A DNA stretch of 13,725 bases. Source: Chitinophagaceae bacterium (GTDB taxonomy: Bacteria; Bacteroidota; Bacteroidia; Chitinophagales; Chitinophagaceae). A program made the translations under genes and the position numbers. Positions 7,043-13,725 of the stretch are shown here, in pieces. The stretch is taken from assembly GCA_003136915.1 (NCBI GenBank), contig PLEB01000436.1, forward strand, positions 1 to 13,725, read 5' to 3'. The notes below the pieces were generated by a model. The model worked only from the letters and a program-made list of their open reading frames with translations. It ran no database searches and was not told the DNA's origin. The first letter of the stretch is position 1, and each line of letters starts with the position of its first letter.

Positions 7043-8593
7043 ATGAAATCAAGAACGATATATTTAATGGCGGGTGCATTTGTGATCATTGCTTTCGCTT
7101 CCTGTAAAAAGGAACTATTAAAAACAAATATCAACCCTGATGCAACCACAGCCAGTAATTATGACCCTAATTTTTTACTGACTACAACGCAACTGATGTA
7201 CACAGGCAGTACAGATTTTGGAGCGGAGAACTGGCAAACCGAATGGGGTGAGATAGCCGGCTTTATACAGCATGTCGCCTCTACTAATACTGCTTATTAT
7301 TCCGGCGACAAATATTTAAACAGCGTTGGAAATTTTGGTGTTTATTTTGATCATTCTTACATATACCAGGTTCAACCGGTGGTGGAGCTTTACCAGCTGA
7401 CGCTCAATAAGCCACAATACGCGAACCTGCACCAAATGGCCAGGATAATGAAAGCGCTTATATTTGAGCGCATAACTGATATTTATGGAGACATCCCTTA
7501 TTTCCAGGCAGGCCTGGGCTACTATAGCCGTATATACGCGCCCGTGTATGACAAACAACAGGATATTTATACTGATTTATTAAAAGAGGTATCACAAGCC
7601 ACAGACAGCCTGGATCCAGCCGCTGATTACCCTGCAGGTGATGTGTTTTATTCATCTACCGGAACAAATCAGATCAGCGAATGGCAAATGTTTGGCAATA
7701 CCTTGCTTCTGCGAATGGCCATGCGCTTAACCAAGGTGGATCCGGCGACCGCACAGTCATATGTTACCAAAGTTCAGGGTCTTACCATGAGCAGTAATGC
7801 AGATAATGCTATCGTTGAGCATGCCCTTGGCAGTGAAACACAAAACCGGGATGCATGGTCGATTATCCAGGAAGACAGTACGGATTTAAAATTGTGCAGT
7901 ACCTATATCGATTCCCTTCAGTTTAATAATGATCCCCGCCTGCCCTACATGTCAGAAATATTTGCAACCGAAGATACCACTTCGGCAGACCAGATTGGAT
8001 TGCCTCCGGGTTATATCATAGGCGGCAGCAACCCTGCATTTGATATTACCCAAAGGCCTGATTATCCCGCCACGGGGATGGATGGCTACTCGAGGCTAAA
8101 TGATAATATATTAAGCTATACTGCCCCAAATTTGATACTGACGTATGCCGAATCAGAATTCTTACTTGCCGACGCAGCCAAACGCTGGTCAATCGGAGGC
8201 AGTGCCGAAACACATTATAAAAATGGCGTGCTGGCAGCGATAACCCAATTATCTGCTTTTGGTGATGCCAGTACAATCAGTGATGCGGATGCCGAGGCAT
8301 ACTATGACGCCCACCCCTATGATGATGCAAATGGTCTGAGCCAGATCAATACCCAATTCTGGCTTTGCACGGTTATGAACGAGTATGAAGCCTGGAGTAA
8401 CTGGCGCCGAACAGGCTACCCGGCATTAACGCCGACAAATTATACGGGCAATGTAACCGGAGGAACCATTCCGCGAAGATTGGAATACCCGCCAAGCGAA
8501 AAGGTTACCAACGGCACCAATTATAATGCTGCTGTGGCGAATTTGTCAGGCGGCGATAGGTTAACCAGTCGTATGTGGTGGGACAAGCCATAA
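7043..8593 (+). CDS. SusD/RagB-family nutrient-binding outer-membrane lipoprotein (SusD-like_2 type)
   Basis: A 516-residue lipoprotein. The lipobox is AFASC with the lipidated cysteine at residue 21, followed by KKE, which is suitable for surface display. Features of the SusD-like_2 branch are visible: TNINPDATTASNYDPNFLLT at about 29-48, helical tetratricopeptide-like regions, and the characteristic ending with PRRLEYPPSEK and SRMWWDKP. The protein would sit on the SusC barrel as a hinged lid that captures the ligand at the cell surface. This branch often lacks starch specificity despite its name, so the substrate is open. The ATG at 7043 lies 36 bases after the susC stop. Its stop is separated by a single base from the stop of the opposing acyltransferase gene. 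Confidence 0.93.
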   Translation: MKSRTIYLMAGAFVIIAFASCKKELLKTNINPDATTASNYDPNFLLTTTQLMYTGSTDFGAENWQTEWGEIAGFIQHVASTNTAYYSGDKYLNSVGNFGVYFDHSYIYQVQPVVELYQLTLNKPQYANLHQMARIMKALIFERITDIYGDIPYFQAGLGYYSRIYAPVYDKQQDIYTDLLKEVSQATDSLDPAADYPAGDVFYSSTGTNQISEWQMFGNTLLLRMAMRLTKVDPATAQSYVTKVQGLTMSSNADNAIVEHALGSETQNRDAWSIIQEDSTDLKLCSTYIDSLQFNNDPRLPYMSEIFATEDTTSADQIGLPPGYIIGGSNPAFDITQRPDYPATGMDGYSRLNDNILSYTAPNLILTYAESEFLLADAAKRWSIGGSAETHYKNGVLAAITQLSAFGDASTISDADAEAYYDAHPYDDANGLSQINTQFWLCTVMNEYEAWSNWRRTGYPALTPTNYTGNVTGGTIPRRLEYPPSEKVTNGTNYNAAVANLSGGDRLTSRMWWDKP

Positions 8594-8594
8594 A

Positions 8595-9722
8595 TTATAA
8601 GCGGATGAAAATCTTTTTCCGCAGCATAATGATCATCGGGATACTCAACAGGGATACATAAACCAATGCGCTTACTACGGAGGCGTTGACGGGTGACAAC
8701 CAGGAGCTGAATAAATGATGATATCCATATTGCCAGAGATTGGAATTTAGTCCGTCATCATGAACAGGTATGCTGCCGATCAGTTCCGGGACATACCCGG
8801 AAACGAAGTAGATGGTAATTGCATTGGATCCGAAGGCTACAAAGGGTTCGGTGAATTTTTTCCGCCCGTTAACATCAATCAGCCAGAAAGATAGAGTCAG
8901 GGCTGCCATTGCAAGGCCGCCGGTAAACAATACAAAGGAGGACGTCCACAAGGCCTTGTTCATCGGGAAAAACCCATCCCATATCAATCCTCCTATTACG
9001 AGCAGGACGGCAACGGAAAAAAGCCAGGCTACTTTATTTTCCGGACTCCGGTCTTTTCTCCTCAGCCAGGTTCCGGTCATTACTCCCAGGAGGCAGGTAG
9101 AGATTGCCGGTAGCGTACTCAAAATACCTTCCGGGTCGAAAGTTTTGGATCCGGACCACATATGGTTTGGCGTGAGAAGAAGATTATCCAGCCAGGCCCC
9201 CAGGTTAGTTGAAGGCTCAAGGTTTGACGGTCCGACGCCTGGTACCGGAATGAAATTCATTATAAAATAATAGGCAATCAGTATAATCCAGAAAATCCAA
9301 ACCTGAGTTTTCCGGGAAGTCTTTATAAAGATGACAGTACATATAAAAAAGACGATGGCAATTCTTGGCAGAACCCCGAGAAACCGAAGGTGCTGGAAAT
9401 CAAATTTTGGAATCAGATTCAGTATGAGGGAGAGGGCATAGATCGTGAGTGATCTGCGGGCGGCCTTCAGTATGATGGCCCGATGGTTGGCAGGATCGGT
9501 TTTTTTGGTGGCCATGGCGTAAACAATGGAAACGCCGACAATAAAAAGAAAGAAAGGGAAAACCAGGTCAGTCGGCGTACATCCATTCCATTTCGAATGT
9601 TCCAAAGGAGCATAAATATTGTCCCAATCGCCTGGGTTGTTCACCAGGATCATTCCTGCTACGGTCAGTCCCCGGAAGAAATCAAGTGAGCGCAGCCTGG
9701 TTTTATTATCTGTTATTTCCAT
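8595..9722 (-). CDS. NagX/HGSNAT-like membrane acyltransferase (DUF5009-type)
   Basis: A 375-residue polytopic membrane protein with about ten hydrophobic segments. The N-terminus has RLRSLDFFRGLTVAGMILVN (about 9-28) followed by PLEHSKWNGCTPTDLVFPFF (about 39-58). This matches the conserved start of heparan-alpha-glucosaminide N-acetyltransferase and its bacterial relatives; His42 corresponds to the histidine thought to carry the acetyl group in the human enzyme. Bacterial members include NagX, found in GlcNAc-use gene sets of Xanthomonas and Shewanella. It probably acetylates an amino sugar across the inner membrane, but the donor and acceptor are inferred. A longer reading to 9743 would start at TTG; I choose the ATG at 9722 because the protein is then of family length and starts right before the conserved RSLDFFRG. 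It faces susD with one base between stops. Confidence 0.82.
   Translation of the reverse strand: MEITDNKTRLRSLDFFRGLTVAGMILVNNPGDWDNIYAPLEHSKWNGCTPTDLVFPFFLFIVGVSIVYAMATKKTDPANHRAIILKAARRSLTIYALSLILNLIPKFDFQHLRFLGVLPRIAIVFFICTVIFIKTSRKTQVWIFWIILIAYYFIMNFIPVPGVGPSNLEPSTNLGAWLDNLLLTPNHMWSGSKTFDPEGILSTLPAISTCLLGVMTGTWLRRKDRSPENKVAWLFSVAVLLVIGGLIWDGFFPMNKALWTSSFVLFTGGLAMAALTLSFWLIDVNGRKKFTEPFVAFGSNAITIYFVSGYVPELIGSIPVHDDGLNSNLWQYGYHHLFSSWLSPVNASVVSALVYVSLLSIPMIIMLRKKIFIRL
8601..8622. terminator. Weak hairpin at the susD / acyltransferase junction
   Basis: GCGGA (8601-8605) and TCCGC (8618-8622) are complementary around a 12-base loop. The hairpin lies 7 bases after the susD stop and within the last codons of the opposing gene. 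On the minus strand it is followed by an A/T-rich run; on the plus strand there is no T tract. It could serve as a weak two-way terminator. Confidence 0.25.
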
Positions 9723-9804
9723 GTTTGGATAGAATGCCGCCAATTTAGAACTCTTTCAACTACTTCTGTAATTCCATTTTGGAAATATTTGAGAACGGAA
9801 TAGG

Positions 9805-9820
9805 CCTTAGCCAGCTAAGG
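9805..9820. repeat. Inverted repeat in the divergent gap
   Basis: CCTTAGC (9805-9811) and GCTAAGG (9814-9820) are perfectly complementary with only CA between them. It lies between the divergent acyltransferase and lipoprotein genes, so a regulator-binding site is more likely than a terminator; no T tract follows. No convincing promoter was found for either gene in this 143-base gap. Confidence 0.35.
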
Positions 9821-9865
9821 AGTTGCTTCATTGACAATACTCTAAATTCTATATATATTTATTAC

Positions 9866-10294
9866 ATGAAATACTTTGCTGTATTTTGTTTGATAGTCGT
9901 AAGCTTTTATTCCTGTAAGAAGGATACTATTTCACCGCAAACCAAGGCGCTGCTCCAAAACAAATGGTTTATGGCAGAAGACAGCATTCACTATCCCAGC
10001 TTTTCTGCTGCAAACTCCATCTATATCGGTACTGACAGTGATTATTACGATTTTTTCCCGGATGATTCAGTACATATGCAATTCAGAACGGCCAACGGCG
10101 GGACACAATTCAATTTTACCCCTGCATATATCCTTAAGAGTAATTCAGAGTTTTATCTTAATCTAAATCCGCAAGCCATCTATACAATACTTACGCTGAA
10201 CGAAAATGCGCTCGTATTATCGAATTCCGTGACGTATTCCGTTCTCGGTGGGCCCATGTATGATGGGATCAGAATAACTACTTTCAAAAGATAG
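9866..10294 (+). CDS. Small lipocalin-like lipoprotein
   Basis: A 142-residue lipoprotein starting at the ATG at 9866. A longer in-frame reading from 9779 would put 29 unrelated residues ahead of a good signal peptide, so it is rejected. The signal is MKYFAVFCLIVVSFYSC with Cys17 as lipid anchor, followed by KKD. The mature part is beta-rich with a KWFMAEDSI opening, YYDFFPDDSVHM, and a YTILTLNENALVLS strand pair, which resembles the lipocalin-like small lipoproteins frequent in Bacteroidota. No specific ligand or function is known for this type, and the resemblance is judged by eye from strand pattern rather than a defined motif. It is transcribed away from the acyltransferase gene. Confidence 0.7.
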   Translation: MKYFAVFCLIVVSFYSCKKDTISPQTKALLQNKWFMAEDSIHYPSFSAANSIYIGTDSDYYDFFPDDSVHMQFRTANGGTQFNFTPAYILKSNSEFYLNLNPQAIYTILTLNENALVLSNSVTYSVLGGPMYDGIRITTFKR

Positions 10295-10370
10295 ATTAAG
10301 CTATAGTGACCACCCACATGTCTTTAATTAGTTGTATGATTGTAAAAGGAAGGACTTAACGCTTTAGTAT

Positions 10371-10895
10371 ATGAATATTGAAATCCTTGTTAAGCGGTCC
10401 AGAATCCCGATCGTATTATTTGCCGGAATTCTAATCATGGCTGTTTTTCTTTTTCTAATTATCCATGACGATGGAGCAATGCCTTTTTTTTATTACATGC
10501 CCTTATACATCGTTCTTTTGGGTTATGGGGTCTTGCTAACTGTTTTCTCATTTCTGGATTATATGAAGACGCTGTTTGACAAAAATGCAAAGTTGATATT
10601 GTCGGAAACAGGGCTTGATGATAATCTAAGTATTCTCTCCTGTGGCCCGATACCCTGGAGCGGGATATCCGGCATTTCACTTCTAAAAATTAAAAGGTTC
10701 AATTCGTATTATATTGTTGTGAAATTATTTGAAAACAACAAGTATCTAAAAAAGAAAAATTTTTTAATCCGCTACATTTTAAAAAAATATATAAAAATTT
10801 ATGGGGGCATGGTTGTGATTTCAGAAAAACGGATAGCCTACAACATCCAAAAGTTAAAACAGGAAATAATGGAGCGAGGAATACCCAATGTTTAG
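10371..10895 (+). CDS. STM3941-like membrane protein
   Basis: A 174-residue protein with two membrane helices (about 12-31 and 41-62) close to the N-terminus, followed by a cytoplasmic domain of about 110 residues. The piece LILSETGLDDNLSILSCGPI (about 75-94) and IPWSGISGISLLKI (about 94-107) match the pattern of the STM3941 family: a short helical hairpin followed by a PH-like beta domain with an 'I.W..I..I' motif. The family has no established function. The start at 10371 is fixed by an in-frame TAG at 10365-10367. A purine-rich stretch (AGGAAGG) lies about 17 bases upstream. Codon use is A/T-rich and lysine-rich towards the C-terminus. Its stop overlaps a possible small open frame by 8 bases. 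Confidence 0.6.
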   Translation: MNIEILVKRSRIPIVLFAGILIMAVFLFLIIHDDGAMPFFYYMPLYIVLLGYGVLLTVFSFLDYMKTLFDKNAKLILSETGLDDNLSILSCGPIPWSGISGISLLKIKRFNSYYIVVKLFENNKYLKKKNFLIRYILKKYIKIYGGMVVISEKRIAYNIQKLKQEIMERGIPNV

Positions 10896-11007
10896 CAGTC
10901 GATTGCCTTTTCAATTCGCTCTCGTCTTCTTAGCGTTATGGTCTACAGGTGCGTGGCAAAAATGGCGGATGACAATCTTCTTTAAACAGTCTAAACATCA
11001 TTTTTGA
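10888..11007 (+). CDS. Possible 39-residue small membrane peptide
   Basis: A short open frame begins at an ATG that overlaps the last 8 bases of the STM3941-like gene (ATG 10888-10890; upstream TAG 10893-10895) and stops at TGA 11005-11007. The product starts MFSSRLPFQFALVFLALWST, has one hydrophobic stretch (about 6-23) and a basic tail (KWRMTIFFKQSKHH). The overlapping stop-start arrangement would allow translational coupling. There is no homology I can recognise and a frame this short can arise by chance, so this is a candidate only. It fills most of the 131-base gap before the immunity-type gene. Confidence 0.25.
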   Translation: MFSSRLPFQFALVFLALWSTGAWQKWRMTIFFKQSKHHF

Positions 11008-11026
11008 AAAATTATAAACTAAAATA

Positions 11027-11410
11027 ATGAAGCCCCTTATAAACATATTACTTTCATTAATAATAATAATCGCCCCCTATTTCTGTTTAGGACAAAATTT
11101 CGATGATAGATCCGTTGTTGGAGAACAATATGCAAAACAGGCAATCAAACAAACTTTAAAGAGTCGTGAAAAGCTTTCCTACGACACTTTAATCAATAAC
11201 AAGGAAACTGCAATTGCTGTCGCTGAACTACTACTCTTCAAATTTTATGGTAAGGACAATATAATATCTGAACGGCCATATGAGCTCTACCTTATTGATG
11301 GTTATTGGTTCATAACCGGAACACTGCCAAAAGGCCAGGATGGCCTGGTGTTCGAAATCATCATTAATTCAAGGAATGGACAAGTAATTAAACTTATTCA
11401 TGGAAAATAA
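11027..11410 (+). CDS. NTF2-fold immunity-type protein (YbbC/YhhH-like) with signal peptide
   Basis: A 127-residue protein. A signal peptide (hydrophobic run about 4-19, likely cut near CLG at residue 22) precedes a domain at about 55-127. It contains TAIAVAELLLFKFYGKDNI (61-79), then ERPYELYLIDGYWFITGTLP (82-101), and ends in a GQVIKLIHGK hairpin. This order matches the NTF2-fold immunity family that includes E. coli YbbC and YhhH, which protect cells from Rhs/polymorphic toxins. That family role is established mainly by gene neighbourhood. Here no toxin gene is visible on either side, so it may be an orphan immunity gene or a domesticated NTF2-like envelope protein. A weak promoter-like pair (TTC 10978-10980, CATTTTTG 10999-11006) lies upstream. 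The oxidoreductase gene follows after 20 bases and may be co-transcribed. Confidence 0.72.
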   Translation: MKPLINILLSLIIIIAPYFCLGQNFDDRSVVGEQYAKQAIKQTLKSREKLSYDTLINNKETAIAVAELLLFKFYGKDNIISERPYELYLIDGYWFITGTLPKGQDGLVFEIIINSRNGQVIKLIHGK

Positions 11411-11430
11411 ATATCTCAAACCGGTGCAAA

Positions 11431-12459
11431 ATGAAAATGGAAATTGGAGTTGATAGTTTTGCCGCCATGTTTAGTGGCAATAGCAGCAAAGTGATAAATG
11501 ATGCAGATGCGTTGGCTCAATTGCTTGAAAGAATAGAATATGCAGACCAGGCAGGTCTTGATGTATTTGGAATCGGAGAGCATCACCGCAAGGGTTTTCT
11601 TGATTCTGCACCTACTCTTATTCTGGCTGCAGCCGCTGCCCGTACAAAGCGTATTCGCCTTACAAGTGCAGTTACTGTACTGAGTGCCGCCGACCCTGTA
11701 AGGGTATTTCAAAACTTTGCAACATTGGATCTGATTTCCCATGGAAGAGCCGAAATGGTGGCGGGGCGTGGTTCATTCATTGAGGCATTTCCGCTGTTTG
11801 GCTATAACCTGCAGGATTATGATGAGCTATTTGCCGAAAAGCTTGACCTCTTACTTAAAATTCGAGCAAACGAATTTGTTACCTGGTCAGGAAAGTTTCG
11901 TGCTGCCCTTAAGAATCAGGCTGTCTATCCCAGACCATTACAGGATTCATTGCCCATTTGGATTGGCGTGGGTGGCACACCTGAATCCTTCATTCGTGCA
12001 GGCACACTTGGGCTACCGCTGATGGTTGCTGTGATTGGAGGCGAGACCCACCACTTTCGTCCCCTGGTAGATCTTTACCGTGAAGCAGGAAAAAGAGCGG
12101 GGTTTAAGTCTGAACAACTCAAAGTAGGCATGCACTCATTGGGCTATGTGGCAAAAACCTCGCAGGAAGCAATTGATGATTTTTATCCTGGATATGCTGA
12201 GTCTATGACCAAGGTTGGTAAAGAACGTGGATGGCCATCGATGACACGGGCCCGGTTTGAAGCTCAGGCAGGACCAAAAGGTGCGTTGTTGGTCGGTAGT
12301 GCTGAAGAAGTATCGGAAAAGATTCTCCGCCATTCCAATGCATTAGGCGGTATTTCCAGACTTAGTTTTCAGATGGATAGTGCCGAATTGCCGCATGAAA
12401 AATTGATGCAGGCTATTGAGCTCATTGGAACACGTTTAAAGCCATTGGTTCTTCAATAA
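11431..12459 (+). CDS. LLM-class flavin-dependent oxidoreductase (Atu2307-like)
   Basis: A 342-residue luciferase-like monooxygenase with a TIM-barrel fold that should use reduced FMN. Motifs seen: MEIGVDSFAAMFSG at the N-terminus, ADQAGLDVFGIGEHHRKGFL (about 38-57), AAAARTKRIRLTSAVTVLSA (about 68-87), DLISHGRAEMVAGRGSF (about 99-115), LPIWIGVGGTPESFIRAGTL (about 173-192), and a late GALLVGSAEEV loop. The length and these motifs fit the Atu2307/SP_0267-type subgroup. Physiological substrates for that subgroup are unknown; members are soluble cytoplasmic enzymes. Two ATGs (11431 and 11437) lie at the start; both give nearly the same protein. The sequence is very conserved and less A/T-rich than the genes just before it. 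Its 3' end is 11 bases from the opposing small gene. Confidence 0.9.
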   Translation: MKMEIGVDSFAAMFSGNSSKVINDADALAQLLERIEYADQAGLDVFGIGEHHRKGFLDSAPTLILAAAAARTKRIRLTSAVTVLSAADPVRVFQNFATLDLISHGRAEMVAGRGSFIEAFPLFGYNLQDYDELFAEKLDLLLKIRANEFVTWSGKFRAALKNQAVYPRPLQDSLPIWIGVGGTPESFIRAGTLGLPLMVAVIGGETHHFRPLVDLYREAGKRAGFKSEQLKVGMHSLGYVAKTSQEAIDDFYPGYAESMTKVGKERGWPSMTRARFEAQAGPKGALLVGSAEEVSEKILRHSNALGGISRLSFQMDSAELPHEKLMQAIELIGTRLKPLVLQ

Positions 12460-12470
12460 CCTTTCAGAGG

Positions 12471-12749
12471 TCAGGCAGTGGGATCCTGCGCGGATGCAAG
12501 TTTGTTATCACTAAAAAACTTTTCCCGGTAATCGGCAAAGGCTTCGCCCAGCTCCGTCACGGTAACTACGCTGGCATCCAGCTTCTCCTGGAGATCAGGA
12601 AGCTTCTCGTCCAGTAGTCCTGCGCCAAGGGTTATGTTGTGCGCTGAAATCTGTGACACTTTCTTTAGAACAGCGGTCAGGCTGCGCTGCAGGTCTTCCA
12701 GTTCGCGCCGTATCTTGTCCATTAATTCGAGTTGCTGTAATTTTTCCAT
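12471..12749 (-). CDS. Small helical (coiled-coil-like) protein of unknown function
   Basis: A 92-residue protein I do not recognise. The sequence is almost wholly helical by eye: an N-terminal amphipathic stretch with heptad-like leucines (KLQQLELMDKIRRELEDLQR), then VLKKVSQI, a small break (NITLGAGLL), and a second charged helix (LPDLQEKLDASVVTVTELGE). There is no signal peptide, membrane segment or catalytic motif, so it should be cytoplasmic. The ATG at 12749 is preceded by an A/T-rich leader without a clear ribosome binding site, as usual in Bacteroidota. It lies 65 bases downstream of the T9SS-protein gene on the same strand and could be read through from it. It converges on the oxidoreductase gene. 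Confidence 0.55.
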   Translation of the reverse strand: MEKLQQLELMDKIRRELEDLQRSLTAVLKKVSQISAHNITLGAGLLDEKLPDLQEKLDASVVTVTELGEAFADYREKFFSDNKLASAQDPTA

Positions 12750-12814
12750 ATTTTATGAATTCCGTTATAAGATTGGAATCAGAGAATAATAGGCAACAAC
12801 CTTACCACAAGCCC

Positions 12815-13725
12815 TTATTGCTTTACAATTTGCAGGTTTCGCAATGCCGGATTCTCAAAACGCAACAGGTAAACACCGCCAGCGTATTTTCCGATATTCC
12901 ACTGTATCGAATTGGTCCCTTGCTGGCAATGCCATTCTTTACGCTCCAGCAGATGTCCGAGGTGGTCATACAGTTGAACTACTTCAGTCTTTTCACTTGT
13001 ACTGTAAAGCATTAGGGTGAATCCGTCCATTGTAGGATTGGGGTATAGATGAACCGATGGATACAAACCCGTTTTATTCATATTCACGGCCAGTGTAAAC
13101 CGGTGCAATTGATCAAGCTGGTTTTCCATTACTGAATGGTCGCCATGATTGACCTCTTTTGCCCAGGCTGACCAACTGCTCCCTTTCCCCAAACTGGTAA
13201 AGAGGGTGAGTTCATTTTGACTGTTGGTTCCCAGTTCGTCGTCAAGGTAGTAGAATCTGATGCTGGCATTCAGACCTGTATTCAATTCCGGCGTAATATC
13301 AAAGTATCGCTGAATACTTGTCTCACCGTCGCTTCCCGTTTGTTGAACATGCCCCCGGATGATCTCCGTTAATCCGAGATTGGCTTTACTGGTAAGCTCA
13401 ACGCCAATATTCCCCGGATTCACCGCCTGCGGTGCGTTTAACAGCGCAAGGATCCTTATAGTACCGCCATGGGTACCCGTAATGAATGAGTTATTGCTTT
13501 CGCCGCTGATCATTCCGGTACTGCCCAAGTCAAGCTGGTGATTGTTCAATTGTAGTTTACCATGATTCATCAGCACACTGCCTGCAACTATAATGTCATT
13601 ATCGAGCTCTACTCCATTGAAAGAATTGTCGATGCGAACATTATAAAAGCTGATGGGTTGGTTGCCTCCGATGGCCGAAGTTCCGGTTGAGCAGTCGCCG
13701 GTGAATACGACGGTGCCGCTATCCG
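12815..13725 (-). CDS. T9SS-secreted surface protein, C-terminal part
   Basis: The frame stays open from the stop at 12815 to the window edge, so 302 C-terminal residues are visible and the N-terminus with signal peptide is missing; a GTG within it at 13576 is not the true start. The outer part (ISFYNVRIDNSFNGVELDND and LQLNNHQLDLG) has short repeated strands typical of a beta-helix in large Bacteroidota surface proteins. It is followed by a beta-sandwich-like segment (RYFDITPELNTGLNASIRFY, YLDDELG). The last about 75 residues (starting at LYPNPTMDGFTLMLYS, with VQLYDHLGHLLERKEW and AGGVYLLRF) are a type A C-terminal sorting domain, which directs export through the type IX secretion system and is then cleaved or anchored. 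The cargo's role (adhesin, matrix or enzyme) is not visible here. Confidence 0.9.
   Translation of the reverse strand, partial: DSGTVVFTGDCSTGTSAIGGNQPISFYNVRIDNSFNGVELDNDIIVAGSVLMNHGKLQLNNHQLDLGSTGMISGESNNSFITGTHGGTIRILALLNAPQAVNPGNIGVELTSKANLGLTEIIRGHVQQTGSDGETSIQRYFDITPELNTGLNASIRFYYLDDELGTNSQNELTLFTSLGKGSSWSAWAKEVNHGDHSVMENQLDQLHRFTLAVNMNKTGLYPSVHLYPNPTMDGFTLMLYSTSEKTEVVQLYDHLGHLLERKEWHCQQGTNSIQWNIGKYAGGVYLLRFENPALRNLQIVKQ

Noticed and set aside
8812..9270. Plus-strand open frame of about 150 codons antisense to the acyltransferase gene
   Set aside because: The minus strand encodes a clearly conserved membrane enzyme over the same bases; the antisense product is low-complexity, with no recognisable domain.
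9831..9861. TTG and TATATTTA promoter-like pair before the lipoprotein gene
   Set aside because: The spacing is good, but the transcript would begin at the start codon itself, leaving no leader; the -7 element also has a mismatch.
9779..9865. Longer N-terminus for the lipocalin-like lipoprotein
   Set aside because: The extra 29 residues lack homology and would bury the lipoprotein signal peptide that begins at 9866.
12460..12470. Possible two-way terminator between the oxidoreductase and the helical-protein genes
   Set aside because: Only 3-4 bp arms can be paired around the stops, too weak to call.

Overview
The window reads as a chromosomal segment of a Bacteroidota bacterium, most likely Chitinophagales or Sphingobacteriales. 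The taxonomic signals are a SusC/SusD outer-membrane pair, a C-terminal type IX secretion (T9SS) sorting domain, Bacteroidota-type lipoproteins (Cys followed by Lys-Lys), a T9SS-style beta-helix surface protein, and promoter-like TTTG / TAnnTTTG motifs. The family- or genus-level placement is inference only. I see no tRNA, rRNA, CRISPR array, transposase or integrase, and no stretch over 300 bases without a gene.

Layout. 2-322 (+): tail of a PQQ-dependent quinoprotein dehydrogenase. 382-1464 (+): bile acid:sodium symporter (BASS) family transporter. 1474-1686 (-): 70-residue helix-hairpin-helix protein resembling the RNA polymerase alpha C-terminal domain. 1894-3150 (+): Omp85/D15-type outer-membrane barrel without POTRA domains. 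3217-3627 (+): four-helix membrane protein with a GTG start. 3876-7007 and 7043-8593 (+): SusC and SusD, the main transport system of the window. 8595-9722 (-): NagX/HGSNAT-like membrane acyltransferase, facing SusD. 9866-11410 (+): small envelope proteins (a lipoprotein, an STM3941-like membrane protein, a possible 39-residue peptide and an NTF2-fold immunity-type protein). 11431-12459 (+): LLM-class flavin-dependent oxidoreductase of the Atu2307-like type. 12471-12749 (-): 92-residue helical protein. 12815-13725 (-): C-terminal part of a T9SS-secreted surface protein, running off the window.

How the genes fit together. SusC and SusD form one outer-membrane import complex, probably for an oligosaccharide or another glycan-like ligand. 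No glycoside hydrolase and no ECF sigma/anti-sigma pair is next to it, and SusC has no N-terminal STN signalling domain. The NagX-like acyltransferase downstream raises the possibility of an amino-sugar substrate, but it is on the other strand. The rest looks like a housekeeping or accessory mosaic rather than one pathway.

The most interesting signals are regulatory and architectural. Two promoter-like signals near 1779-1908 face each other beside a perfect 15-bp palindrome. All three convergent gene junctions have gaps of 9, 1 and 11 bases, with terminator-like hairpins inside coding ends at two of them. An immunity-type gene stands without a visible toxin. I did not find a convincing new multi-gene system.
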